Positions 11,401-19,715 of a stretch of DNA of 35,082 nt are shown in pieces; within the stretch, counting starts at the first letter, position 1, and each line of letters opens with the position of its first letter. The stretch is taken from the IMG/VR virus record IMGVR_UViG_3300017751_000082, positions 1 through 35,082 of that record; one strand, written 5' to 3'. The position numbers were made by a program, and so were the translations under genes. This DNA is from a virus. Below the pieces are notes generated by a model. That model searched no databases. It was not told where the DNA came from and saw nothing but the letters and a program-made list of their open reading frames with translations.

Positions 11401-14400
11401 AATAAAAATATTTTACCAACAGTTACAACAATTCCAGAAGATGTTAGCCTGCCGTCAGCTGGTTATGTAAACTATGACGATGTTGATATCAAAGTTTTTG
11501 ATTATAACGATTTAACAAACATACTTGCTAATTTAGATACCATATCACTTGGGACAAATATTTGGGTAGCCAAAGCAAACTCATACGATTGGAATATATT
11601 TAGAACCAATTTGGTACCAGCTAGTGTGATATCAGTTACTGACAATCTAAATGAAACAAGTACTATAACATTTGATGTCAATCACGGCTTATCTGTTAAT
11701 GATAGAATAATAATCAAATACTTTAGTGCGTCAGTTGATGGTGCTTATATTGTTGGTACTGTTCCGGGGTTAAAAACTATAACACTAACACTTAGTCTTG
11801 CTGGTGAAACAGTGTCGGTAACAGGTGATGGTCGTGCATTTATTCTTGAAAGTGTACGTGTTGCACAAGCAAGTGATGTTGCTAATTTAAGTTTTGCAAA
11901 TAATATTGTGCCAGGAAATCAAGCCTGGGTAGACAACAATGGCGATGACAAATGGACAGTTTTACAAAAAATCAATCCATTTTCTACACCAACTGACCTC
12001 GAAGCAACTACTCCGCTTGAGAACGACTTGTATGGTACAACAGTTTCACAAGGATTAAGAAATCAAGGTTTACTAATTGGGGCACCTGGACATAATTCTA
12101 GTAAAGGTGGATTATATGCACTAGGCAAGGATATCTCTGGTTCATATATACAAGTTGCACTTATAGCACCGACCACAACAGGATTTGCAGGATTTGGCTC
12201 AAGTCTCAGTGTTGGAAAATATGATTACGCAGTAGCAGGTGCTCCTGCTAGTGATAGCAACAAAGGTTATGCACTAACAGTCAACAGAAACAGTGCAGAT
12301 GGCACATATACTCAGCAACAATTGTTTAACACCGGTACCAATGATGCAGACAAATTTGGAACAAGTGTAGCAATCAGTGCAGATGAACGTTGGATGTACA
12401 TCAGTGCACCAGCAGACAATAAAGTATACGCCTACAGTAAAGTTGAAGTACAATCACAAAAGATAGAATACACTGGAGATGGTTCGACTACTGCTTTTAA
12501 TATTCAACCAACTATTGTTGTTAATGCTAGTGATGCAACGGCAACAACACAAATTGGTGTAACAGTTAACAATATACCACAAGCAGGCGGAGGAGTTGAC
12601 TGGACTTTAAGCACTGTTAGTGGAGTACAGAGAATAACATTTAATACTGCACTCAATCAAGGAGATGAGTTACGGATTATTAGACTACAGAGTGCTACGT
12701 ATTTTCCATCAGTTTCAACTACAGACTTTAGTTTTAGTACATTGTTTACTGCTAGTGACATTTATTCATTTTCAGTGTATCATGACAATGTCCTATTACG
12801 TCCATTCTTTGATTATACTATTGTAGGCACAGACGTTGTACTTGGTAGTGGAGTTACAGGAACAGTTCTTATATCAGCAAAAACACATTGGGATTTTGTA
12901 AACACTTTTACTGCAACAGGACTTGATGCAAGTGACCAATTTGGTTACGATATTTCAACTACTACAGATGGTAGACAAATAATAGTTGGTACACCTGATG
13001 CAACCATTGGAACAAATACGCTTGCTGGTGAAAGTTATATAATTGATAGAAGTGTTGAAAGATTTCAAGTTACCACTGCTTCTACCACAACACAAAACTT
13101 TACGGTAACAGAAACTCCAACTGCACCAATAGCAGTTACACTTAATGGAACGTTCCTGACTCCAACTGGGAATGCAAATGACGCACAGTTTAGTGTTGCA
13201 GGTAGTGTAGTTACCATAGGAACAACTGCGAATCCAGTAACATTACAAATTGGTGACATCATCGAAGTTGAAACAAACATTTTTAAAACCATACAACAAT
13301 TTAATTCGACACTAAACGGTGCTAGTTATTACTTTGGTCAAACTGTAGATATATGTTCAACAAATTGTAGTGCATACATTGCTATGCCAAATGACAGTGC
13401 AGTTGTTCCGGAAGGCGGGAGTGTCGAGCGTTGGATAAATCAAAATAGATTATTTGGAACTATTACTGGAACTGTTGCAAACCCAGTGTTGACTGCAACT
13501 GACTCAATAAGAATCAACAACTATTACGTAACACTCACAGGCACAACTGTTGCTAGTTTAGTTACAGATATTGCCACTGCTAATCTTCCAAACATAACTG
13601 CACAAAGCGTTGACGGTTCATTGCAGATTACATTGGAAAATGTTATTGCTGGTGAACAGTTTATTAAATTACAAGTAGCTCCTGGAGAAGGAACAGCATT
13701 TGCAGATCTTGGATTAACACCATGGGTATATGCACAAACAATTACAGCGCCAATTGCACAAGTATATGGACATTTTGGTACTAGTTTAAAGATTGATGAC
13801 AGTGCAACTACATTGGTAGTTGGTGCTCCTGATGCTACTGCAAGTTTACCAACAACATTTGATACAGACACAACATATTTTGATTCAAGAAGCACAACAG
13901 TTATTGATCCATTGGATCAATCAGGAGTGGCTTACACCTATAATTACTTGAATTCAGCAAATAGCAGTGCTACAAATCCAGGTAAGTTTGTATTTGGTCA
14001 ACAGATTTATGATACAACTATGACAAGTCTAGATAAATTTGGTTCAGCAGTTGACTATTATGATGGCATACTATTAGTTGGTGCACCAAATGACGATCTA
14101 AACGATAGCTCTGGTGATTTTGGCAGAGTAACTCAATTAACAAACGCTAATAAAGAATCAGCATGGAAAGCAATTTATACACAACAACCAATAGTTAATG
14201 CCTCATTGCTTAACAGTGTGTTTACATATAACAAAGGCAACAACGAAGTTACCAGCTACTTAGATTTCATTGATCCTCTGCAAGGTAAAATATTAGGAGC
14301 AGCACAAGCAAATATTGATTACACAGGTGGTATTGATCCAGCTGCCTACAACACAGGCACTGTAAACAACTATGGTTCGCAGTGGACCACTACTCATCTA

Positions 14401-17400
14401 GGTGAAATGTGGTGGGACCTATCAACTGTGCGTTTTATCGATTATCATCAGGATACCATTGAATACAAAGCACGTCGTTGGGGACAGTTGTTTGACGGTT
14501 CATCGGTAGACGTTTATCAATGGACTAAAAATACAGTAGCACCAGCAGATTACACAGGCGAAGGCGAAGTTTACACTACTGAAAGTTACGTAATAACCAG
14601 CGAACTTGATAGTGCAGGCACATTTATTACCTATTATTACTATTGGGTTAAAGGGCTATTAGCAGTAAGTCCAAACAAAACCTTAAGCTCAGTCGGCATT
14701 GCACAATATATTTCTAATCCACGATCAAGTGGAATATCATATACCGCTGCTATTAGTCCAAGTACAATAAGTTTGTACAATTGTAGAAATTTATTTTCAG
14801 CAAAAGATACAATACTACATGTAGAATTTGACAAGATCGAAAACAACGATAACGTTCACAGTGAATATGATTTAATTACCGTTGGTAATTCAAAAAGTTT
14901 CTTAGGTGGTAACCTTTATAGAAAATTCTTAGATAGTTACTGTGGTGAAGACACCCTTGGTAATCTTGTACCAGATGCTACATTAAGCGTTGCAGACAAG
15001 TATGGTGTTAGTTTTCGTCCAAGACAGAGTTTCTTTATTAACAGATTTCTTGCACTTGAAAACTATATGGATCGTGCAAATAGGATAATGAAACTGTATC
15101 CTATATCTGACAGCAAGAGTTTTAAATTGCTCAACAGTGAAGAACCAGAACCAACTTCAGCAAGTGGAGAATGGGACAAACGTTTATTAACCTACGCTGA
15201 ACTTACATATCAAGACCTACGTCAAGTAGCAGTGGGTTACAAATATCTTATAGCAAGTGATAGTACACAAGAGGGATTGTGGACAATTTATACGGTACAA
15301 GCAGAACAAACACTGCTACTGTCAAGAGTACAAAACTACGATACAAAACTATACTGGAGTTATGTAGATTGGAATGGCATAAACGCAGATTTTACAACCT
15401 ATAGTAGTGCAAATGCCAGCACTTATGATGTAAAATTGTACAGTGATTTATTAGCATTAACTGATGTAGCAGATGGAGTTTGGGCAACAGTAGAAGCAAA
15501 CAGTTTTGGAAAGAAAGAAGTATATCAGTATAGCACAACAACCAGTGAATGGACAAGAGTTTTCTTAGAAGATGGTACTGTTGCAATTGATAGTACTGTT
15601 TGGGATTATAGTGTAGGCAACTTTGGTTTTGATGTTGAAGTTTTTGATGCACAACGTTTTTCTCAAGCACCAAATATTGAAACAAGACAAATACTGAAAG
15701 CTCTAAACGAAGAAATATTTACTACTGATCTACAAAAATTTAGAAATGAACTGCTCATACTTACATTTGAATTTATAATGAGTGAGCAACCAGCTCCAGA
15801 TTGGTTATTCAAAACAAGTTTAATTGATGTTAATCATAAAATACGTGACCTAATTGAATATCCAATTTACAGACGTGATAACCAAGACTTTGTTAGTGAG
15901 TATATTAACGAAGTGAAGCCTTATCATGTTCAAGTAAGAGAATTTAACTTGCGTTACGAAGGCGAAGATACGTACAACGGTAGCATAACAGACTTTGACT
16001 TACCAGCTTACTACGATAGTCTCAGAGGACAGTTTGTATCACCTATACTAGATGATAGCGAAAATCCAAAATCATTAAGTGCAGTACCAAGCACTAGTGC
16101 AGTTTGGCAAACATTTCCATGGAGTCAATGGTATGACAACTATAAATTAGTAGTGAAGAGTGTAACAGTTCTTACACCAGGATCAGGTTATACAGTTGCA
16201 CCACAGGTGGTTGTAACTGGTGATGCAACAACACAAGCAACCATGACTGCAACTGTTAATACTGCTGGCGAAGTAATAAGAATAAACTTAGTAACTGCTG
16301 GCAGTGGTTATTTAACAACACCAACACTGACAATATCAGGTGGTAATGGCACAGGTGCTACTGCGATAACAGTGTTGGAACCACAACAAGTACGTGATTT
16401 TACAACCACTATAGCATATGACAGAATAACATACACAAGTCAGGTTGTTGATTGGACTGCAAATACTGCATATACTGCAAATCAATTGGTACGTTTTCCT
16501 GTGCCAACTGTTGGAGTAATTAATGCTTCTTTACCTCAAGTATACAAAGTAACAGCTAACTTTACAAGCGGAACTGCATTTGATCCAGACAACTATACCG
16601 TGGTTGATCCATCTACATTAGATGGTGCAGACAGAACAATCGGATTGTATACACCCGAGCCAAACGAACCAGGACGTGAATTAGCACAAGTGATGTCTGG
16701 AATTGACTATCCGGGAGTACAAGTCGAAGGACCAAATTTTAATCAAAACACAGGTTTTGATGTTGGAAATTTTGATATTAATCCATATGACAACATAGAT
16801 ATTGGTCCAGAAGGATTACCAACATACGATCCAGGAATACTTGATGTTATATACGAAAGTCAATTCAGTGATACATACCTAGGTACAAGATCTACTGATA
16901 TTAATATCGAAGGTGGCGGATTTATTGACACATATAGTTCACATGCTCCAGAAGAATTAATTCCTGGTAGTGAATTTGACACCCTTGATTTGAAGGTTTA
17001 CACTCGTCCAGGCAGTGATTGGAGCAGTGACGGACACGGCTTTGACATTGCTACAATAAACGTAGTGTACAACGGTGCAGGAACCACATTAGACTTTACC
17101 AGTGCAATGTTACATCCAGTTGGTATACAGGTGCTAGATATTACCACTGGCATTGTTACACCTCCTACTGCATATACTATTGACTGGGTAAACAAAGTTG
17201 TAACACTTGGTGCAACCATGCCAAGTTCAGTAGGCAACAGTATTGCAGTAAAAGTTTATGGTATAGGCGGTGGTTCGCAAATATACAAAGAAAGTATTGT
17301 TGGCACAGATGTTGTTAGCAATGTAGCAAGTATTCCTGTTGTGTTTACACAAATACATGAAATGGTAATTTTTGTAAATGGTGCAGTAATTACAGATTAC

Positions 17401-18996
17401 ACCTTTGCCGCAAGTGGTAGTTTTGCAACTGCAATAACATTTGACAGCACATATGGTGCAAGTGATTGGATTACGTTTGTTGCACTAGGTGCAACTACAC
17501 CAACACAATATTCATGGAGCACGCCGTTAGTACAGTATATCACAGGTTACGATGGGTCAAGTTTCTTAGATCCATTAACCAACAGTCTTGGTGGTACAAA
17601 TCAAGCCAATATGGTTGTGACTCGTGAAGGACAAAGACTTCGTCCACCAGAAGGTATTGAATACACAGGCGATGGTTCCAGTGCTGGTCCATATTATATA
17701 AGCACAACCGGTATTAGCAACCAAGGATTGGTGTCTGACAATGATACGTTAGTATATGTGGATAATGTAAAACAAACTCTTGCAGTTGATTATAATCTAA
17801 GTGCATGGGATGGATCAAGCGATAGATACATCGAATTTACTGTAGGTAGTATGCCTCCTGCTAATAGTGATATTAAGATTTTCACAACAACTGAAGCAGA
17901 TTATATTTTACTTGGCGATCAGTTAGATTTACGAGTGAGTGCAGCTGCCAATGCACAGTTTGGAGTTTACACTTACAATGATACTGCTCAACAAAATATA
18001 CTTACAAAAGTATTTGTTGGACCAACAACTGAAGGTGTTACAACTGGCGACGCTTTTGATGAGGTGCCTTTTGATAGTGCAGAGTTTGATAAAACAATTG
18101 GAACAACTATACAAACCAATAACTTTGCACTTGGTAGACTAGTAACAAGTCCTGAAAGACTTGTGGTTACACTCAATGGTTTCTATATTGAACAAACTGA
18201 ATACAGTTTATCTACTGACGCAAATGATAAAACAACTTTAATTTTGGATAGAAGTATTTTAAACGCCGCTGATGTGTTAGCAGTAACAATGACAACAAAC
18301 ACAGTTGTCCCTAACAGTTTAAATTTTAGAATTTTCCAGGACATGCTAGGAAATCAAAAGTTGTTGAGAATGAACACTAAAAACACAACTCAACTTACAC
18401 AAGATGTAACTGCTAGTGCAGATGTTATATATTTCCAAAATGTAAGCAAACTCAGTGAACCAAATCTAGGATCAAATATATTTGGTCAGGTAATGATTGG
18501 TGCAGAAAGAATTACATATAGAACAAGAGATACAGGCAACAACACAATTAGTGGATTGCGTAGAGGAGTAGCTGGCACAAGTGCAATGTCTCACAGTACA
18601 GGCTCTATTGCAAGTGATGTTGGTCCCGGAGAACAACTTCCTGCAACATATCAACAAAAAACAACAACTGATAAAACAAACGTTGGTGATGGTACAACCA
18701 CTAGATTTACAACAAGCATAACAGTACCAACTGGTTTAGACAGTACAGAACTTGCGGAATCGATCACAGTAACAGTTGCTGGAGCAGTGTTAGTTCCAGA
18801 AACTGATTACACAGTAACAAGCGTAGATACAACACTTACAGAAATAACATTAACTGTTGCTCCAGATCCTAACGTAGAAGTATGGTTTAGCCAGGTAACT
18901 GCAAAGGTAATGTACGCACAAGGTACTAATACTGCAAGTAATGGAATTCCACTGCAAGATCAGACCACTGCAGCAGTATTATTTCTTAAGAGTTAA
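5419..18996 (+). CDS. Giant 4525-residue baseplate/tail structural protein, in gp7 position
   Basis: This one gene fills 13.6 kb, over a third of the window. It sits directly after gp6, where T4-like phages encode the wedge initiator gp7, but T4 gp7 is 1032 residues and I see no decisive gp7 motif. The role is inferred from position. Visible modules: residues about 165-255, a cupredoxin-like beta unit (YTFNVNASGHPFF ... GTVVFTVPE); about 2215-2900, FG-GAP/beta-propeller-like repeats (LLIGAPGHNS, YAVAGAPASDS, IIVGTPDA, LVVGAPDA, LLVGAPNDD); about 3585-3650, two tandem GSGY units (VLTPGSGYTVAPQVVVTG, AGSGYLTTPTLTISGG); and three scattered GDGST-type beta units near 2350, 4080 and 4422. The last 250 residues include FRIFQDMLGNQKLLRMN and ITYRTRDTGNNTISGLRRG. 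No signal peptide or membrane segment is seen. A GGAG at 5404-5407 precedes the ATG. The modular surface domains suggest adhesion or a fibre-like extension of the baseplate. Structural role likely; exact identity moderate. Confidence 0.7.
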   Translation: MAKRIRSEDFLPEIFQTPANKQLLRSTLDQLTQNPKLKPTEGYIGRKIGPGVTASDSYVLEPTANRTDYQLEPGVVQLTPNTNTVANAITYPGIIDSLQLQGADVTRDDRLFDSEHYSFDPFVDFDKYVNFSQYYWVPEGPNSVDVFGNTIPIRDTFDVAYTQDGYTFSGESGALPTLTFVRQGEYTFNVNASGHPFFIQSVPGTSGVLPQQPNQSSRDVLGVTNNGDDVGTVVFTVPEKTAQNFYFTLADIGSTDLVEDTLQFNQINNVFVDVFLEEHGGIDGITDLQNRTLIITTDTNTGWETLTPFDETLFDQDNPGIPNAGFDNSVALATNPERYVQWRINFNYADPLRPFMELTKVQNVANLSKTLIEYGTEYAGATMYKDAEGEFVRQPLITANLDILYYQDGNAEGNFGVIRLVEQANSSDLLIEDIIGKTVYTSPNGVVFTNGLKVQFIGSVVPTSYENKEYYIEGVGTSIELLPVTNFITPETYTISTTVPFDSTAFDDGNFDATNNAPTAQDYMIINRASIDQNAWSRGNRWFHIGVLEATAIYNNIPLVINNDNRAKRPILEFRKSLKLFNYGTLATPAVDIIDFTETDAFSNINGTIGYSVDGYDFVAGSRVIFANDLDAEVRNKIYTVSFVDFGDSSVDVIDLQPASLTTPDIPTNTNVIVTSGITLQGKSYWFNGTTWILGQQKTGVNQAPLFDIFDSSGYSFSNTTVYPSTTFAGTKLFSYAVGTGTTDSIIDQPLKYLTIANVGDIVFDNNLYVDTFVYVNGTVSVTKNIDTGTVRQYNTISTFDKLLGWQTSFETNTQRQSFNFDYNGAPLVLDIEVLSDTSKIPVKVFVEGQFVLPNTYTYATNSDNVTVITFNPNVLGQPDTVPVTGAIVEAQVLSNSPSSIAFYTIPSNLESNAMNENSKDFTLGTVRTHYESICQNLENFEGKIHGNNNVRDLGNVVPYGDLILQQSAPVTMMTNFINGRDYEFFRAIEFNSSEYNKTKNKILDYVANNDWSGKTTAQILDATLLGINAGKTESSPFYWTDAIPSGNTFETTTYTITPITTYVFDTLNSYDLTSANYKGILVYYTPKSTGIQTILVGDGHEYTVATDGPRITINSTKITLSIGDIITINEYSTTYGSYVPATPSMMGLYSIYRPQEFLDNTYVTPTNVIQGHDGSLTVAFENGDFRNDVLLEFEKRIFNNIKINEVERYDPPLQAVDVIPGQFRTTDYTLTEVNNILNVSFLSWVGENRVPYKNQTYIKDNAFTWNYSQSENRLSDVPLLGFWRGIYFDLYDTDSPHTRPWEMVGLSVEPTWWQTTYGPAPYTSGNTVLWNDMAQGIVAYPTGNVIRKQYIRPELLQCIPTDSQGNLVPPIDSIVGSYDVDSFEKSWVAGDMGPTEDAWRRSSYYPFAIQRLLALTKPAQYFSLFADRDLWKYNTEFNQYLYNDRFRIDPSVISVYGNGTIKNSYINFIVDYNRITGLDSTTALTATLANMDIRLCYRMAAFSDQGYLKIFSEKSSPNSLNSSLLLPDESYQLFLYQNPSFAEVQYSSVTVQRTSGGWSVSGYSTVKPYFEILQSTIAGTFSTVTVNGNTVRIAESFTKNVIQVPYGYVFATANAVVDFLVSYGQLLTQQGLTFDTTENQVILNWTQMAKEFLYWVGQDWIVGSIINLNPAANVLKLEKPNSVVESLANENINDVMLNQNFGPLLGKDYAVERLGNELKLIGVNNQTFSLLSARFTSYEHIIVFDNVSIFNDLIYQPITGARQNRLLLNGNTVFDWNGTLDAQGFILNEDNIEEWVANTSYTKGQIVLYKNAYWSATRLLSPSETFVFTDWIKSDYAQIQTGLLPNLATKADSLRENYDIHTANLEKDSTLLGLGLIGFRPRQYMQNLNLDDISQAGLYSQFLGTKGTITAAENFTSANLGKEEAEYEIFENWAIQRGIYGANANRSYFELRTDESKLLSNPSTIAVIDPQEVSTANQTVLVEDIWKQSYPITNKNILPTVTTIPEDVSLPSAGYVNYDDVDIKVFDYNDLTNILANLDTISLGTNIWVAKANSYDWNIFRTNLVPASVISVTDNLNETSTITFDVNHGLSVNDRIIIKYFSASVDGAYIVGTVPGLKTITLTLSLAGETVSVTGDGRAFILESVRVAQASDVANLSFANNIVPGNQAWVDNNGDDKWTVLQKINPFSTPTDLEATTPLENDLYGTTVSQGLRNQGLLIGAPGHNSSKGGLYALGKDISGSYIQVALIAPTTTGFAGFGSSLSVGKYDYAVAGAPASDSNKGYALTVNRNSADGTYTQQQLFNTGTNDADKFGTSVAISADERWMYISAPADNKVYAYSKVEVQSQKIEYTGDGSTTAFNIQPTIVVNASDATATTQIGVTVNNIPQAGGGVDWTLSTVSGVQRITFNTALNQGDELRIIRLQSATYFPSVSTTDFSFSTLFTASDIYSFSVYHDNVLLRPFFDYTIVGTDVVLGSGVTGTVLISAKTHWDFVNTFTATGLDASDQFGYDISTTTDGRQIIVGTPDATIGTNTLAGESYIIDRSVERFQVTTASTTTQNFTVTETPTAPIAVTLNGTFLTPTGNANDAQFSVAGSVVTIGTTANPVTLQIGDIIEVETNIFKTIQQFNSTLNGASYYFGQTVDICSTNCSAYIAMPNDSAVVPEGGSVERWINQNRLFGTITGTVANPVLTATDSIRINNYYVTLTGTTVASLVTDIATANLPNITAQSVDGSLQITLENVIAGEQFIKLQVAPGEGTAFADLGLTPWVYAQTITAPIAQVYGHFGTSLKIDDSATTLVVGAPDATASLPTTFDTDTTYFDSRSTTVIDPLDQSGVAYTYNYLNSANSSATNPGKFVFGQQIYDTTMTSLDKFGSAVDYYDGILLVGAPNDDLNDSSGDFGRVTQLTNANKESAWKAIYTQQPIVNASLLNSVFTYNKGNNEVTSYLDFIDPLQGKILGAAQANIDYTGGIDPAAYNTGTVNNYGSQWTTTHLGEMWWDLSTVRFIDYHQDTIEYKARRWGQLFDGSSVDVYQWTKNTVAPADYTGEGEVYTTESYVITSELDSAGTFITYYYYWVKGLLAVSPNKTLSSVGIAQYISNPRSSGISYTAAISPSTISLYNCRNLFSAKDTILHVEFDKIENNDNVHSEYDLITVGNSKSFLGGNLYRKFLDSYCGEDTLGNLVPDATLSVADKYGVSFRPRQSFFINRFLALENYMDRANRIMKLYPISDSKSFKLLNSEEPEPTSASGEWDKRLLTYAELTYQDLRQVAVGYKYLIASDSTQEGLWTIYTVQAEQTLLLSRVQNYDTKLYWSYVDWNGINADFTTYSSANASTYDVKLYSDLLALTDVADGVWATVEANSFGKKEVYQYSTTTSEWTRVFLEDGTVAIDSTVWDYSVGNFGFDVEVFDAQRFSQAPNIETRQILKALNEEIFTTDLQKFRNELLILTFEFIMSEQPAPDWLFKTSLIDVNHKIRDLIEYPIYRRDNQDFVSEYINEVKPYHVQVREFNLRYEGEDTYNGSITDFDLPAYYDSLRGQFVSPILDDSENPKSLSAVPSTSAVWQTFPWSQWYDNYKLVVKSVTVLTPGSGYTVAPQVVVTGDATTQATMTATVNTAGEVIRINLVTAGSGYLTTPTLTISGGNGTGATAITVLEPQQVRDFTTTIAYDRITYTSQVVDWTANTAYTANQLVRFPVPTVGVINASLPQVYKVTANFTSGTAFDPDNYTVVDPSTLDGADRTIGLYTPEPNEPGRELAQVMSGIDYPGVQVEGPNFNQNTGFDVGNFDINPYDNIDIGPEGLPTYDPGILDVIYESQFSDTYLGTRSTDINIEGGGFIDTYSSHAPEELIPGSEFDTLDLKVYTRPGSDWSSDGHGFDIATINVVYNGAGTTLDFTSAMLHPVGIQVLDITTGIVTPPTAYTIDWVNKVVTLGATMPSSVGNSIAVKVYGIGGGSQIYKESIVGTDVVSNVASIPVVFTQIHEMVIFVNGAVITDYTFAASGSFATAITFDSTYGASDWITFVALGATTPTQYSWSTPLVQYITGYDGSSFLDPLTNSLGGTNQANMVVTREGQRLRPPEGIEYTGDGSSAGPYYISTTGISNQGLVSDNDTLVYVDNVKQTLAVDYNLSAWDGSSDRYIEFTVGSMPPANSDIKIFTTTEADYILLGDQLDLRVSAAANAQFGVYTYNDTAQQNILTKVFVGPTTEGVTTGDAFDEVPFDSAEFDKTIGTTIQTNNFALGRLVTSPERLVVTLNGFYIEQTEYSLSTDANDKTTLILDRSILNAADVLAVTMTTNTVVPNSLNFRIFQDMLGNQKLLRMNTKNTTQLTQDVTASADVIYFQNVSKLSEPNLGSNIFGQVMIGAERITYRTRDTGNNTISGLRRGVAGTSAMSHSTGSIASDVGPGEQLPATYQQKTTTDKTNVGDGTTTRFTTSITVPTGLDSTELAESITVTVAGAVLVPETDYTVTSVDTTLTEITLTVAPDPNVEVWFSQVTAKVMYAQGTNTASNGIPLQDQTTAAVLFLKS

Positions 18997-19015
18997 AACC
19001 CAGGTTAAGTAGTAA

Positions 19016-19023
19016 GGTAAATA
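19016..19023 (+). promoter_or_regulatory. Weak late promoter-like box GGTAAATA
   Basis: The TAAATA core matches late boxes, but the first two bases do not. The 14 bases TAAATACAGTATGG at 19018-19031, including the start codon, exactly repeat 1564-1577 at the gp25 start. The box again ends only 4 nt before the ATG. Confidence 0.35.
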
Positions 19024-19027
19024 CAGT

Positions 19028-19687
19028 ATGGAACAAGAAACAAACAATGAGGCCATAGTGGATCAAGAAGACGAAAAACGTCCAAATGAAGCAGGACAAC
19101 TTGCTATAAGCGGGCATATCAAAATCTTTGACCCTAATAGCGGCGAAGTTATTGTTGACAAAAGAAATGCCATTCACTATGAAAATATTAGTGAAGCATT
19201 GGCAAATAGTTTGGCTAACAAAACAATTGGACAAATTTACAGTATGGCTTTTGGTAATGGCGGTAGCAGTGTTGACCCAACTGGTGTTATAACATACTTG
19301 CCACCTAACACAACAGGGCAAAACGCAAACCTGTATAATCCAACCTACTCAAAAGTAGTAGATGATAACAGTGCAAGTAACACTGATGCTAGTAGTAATA
19401 ATTTAACTGTTACTCATACCACTGGTAAGGTATATACAGATATACTAGTAAGTTGTTTGTTAGACTATGGTGAACCATCAGGGCAACAGGCCTTTGATAA
19501 TTCTACTGATTTTAACGGAGACTATGTATTTGATGAACTAGGCTTAAAAACCTGGAACGGAAGTGCAACAGAACTTAGATTGATAACACATGTTATCTTT
19601 CATCCTGTTCAAAAATCGTTGAACAGACAGATACAAATTGATTATACAGTTCGTATACAAACATTAACTAACTTGAGTGCAACATAA
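19028..19687 (+). CDS. Putative virion structural protein (219 aa)
   Basis: I do not recognise a named family. The protein starts with an acidic, Gln/Asn/Glu-rich segment (residues 1-20). A compact domain follows with HIKIFDPNSGEVIVDKRNAIHYENIS and IYSMAFGNGGSSVDPTG, and the C-terminus is beta-rich (ELRLITHVIFHP, IQIDYTVRIQT). No signal peptide or membrane helix is seen. It lies between the giant baseplate gene (31 nt upstream) and a fibre gene (28 nt downstream), so a baseplate or fibre-attachment role is likely from context. It does not resemble T4 gp8, gp9 or gp10 in any motif I can see. Its stop codon overlaps the next late promoter box. Confidence 0.6.
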   Translation: MEQETNNEAIVDQEDEKRPNEAGQLAISGHIKIFDPNSGEVIVDKRNAIHYENISEALANSLANKTIGQIYSMAFGNGGSSVDPTGVITYLPPNTTGQNANLYNPTYSKVVDDNSASNTDASSNNLTVTHTTGKVYTDILVSCLLDYGEPSGQQAFDNSTDFNGDYVFDELGLKTWNGSATELRLITHVIFHPVQKSLNRQIQIDYTVRIQTLTNLSAT

Positions 19688-19690
19688 ATA
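19683..19690 (+). promoter_or_regulatory. Late promoter box CATAAATA before the first fibre gene
   Basis: It matches NATAAATA and contains the TAA stop of the preceding gene. The predicted start near 19696 gives a leader of about 20 nt with GGAG (19703-19706), 9 nt before the ATG at 19716. Confidence 0.6.
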
Positions 19691-19715
19691 CACTTAGGAA
19701 ACGGAGTAAAATAAG

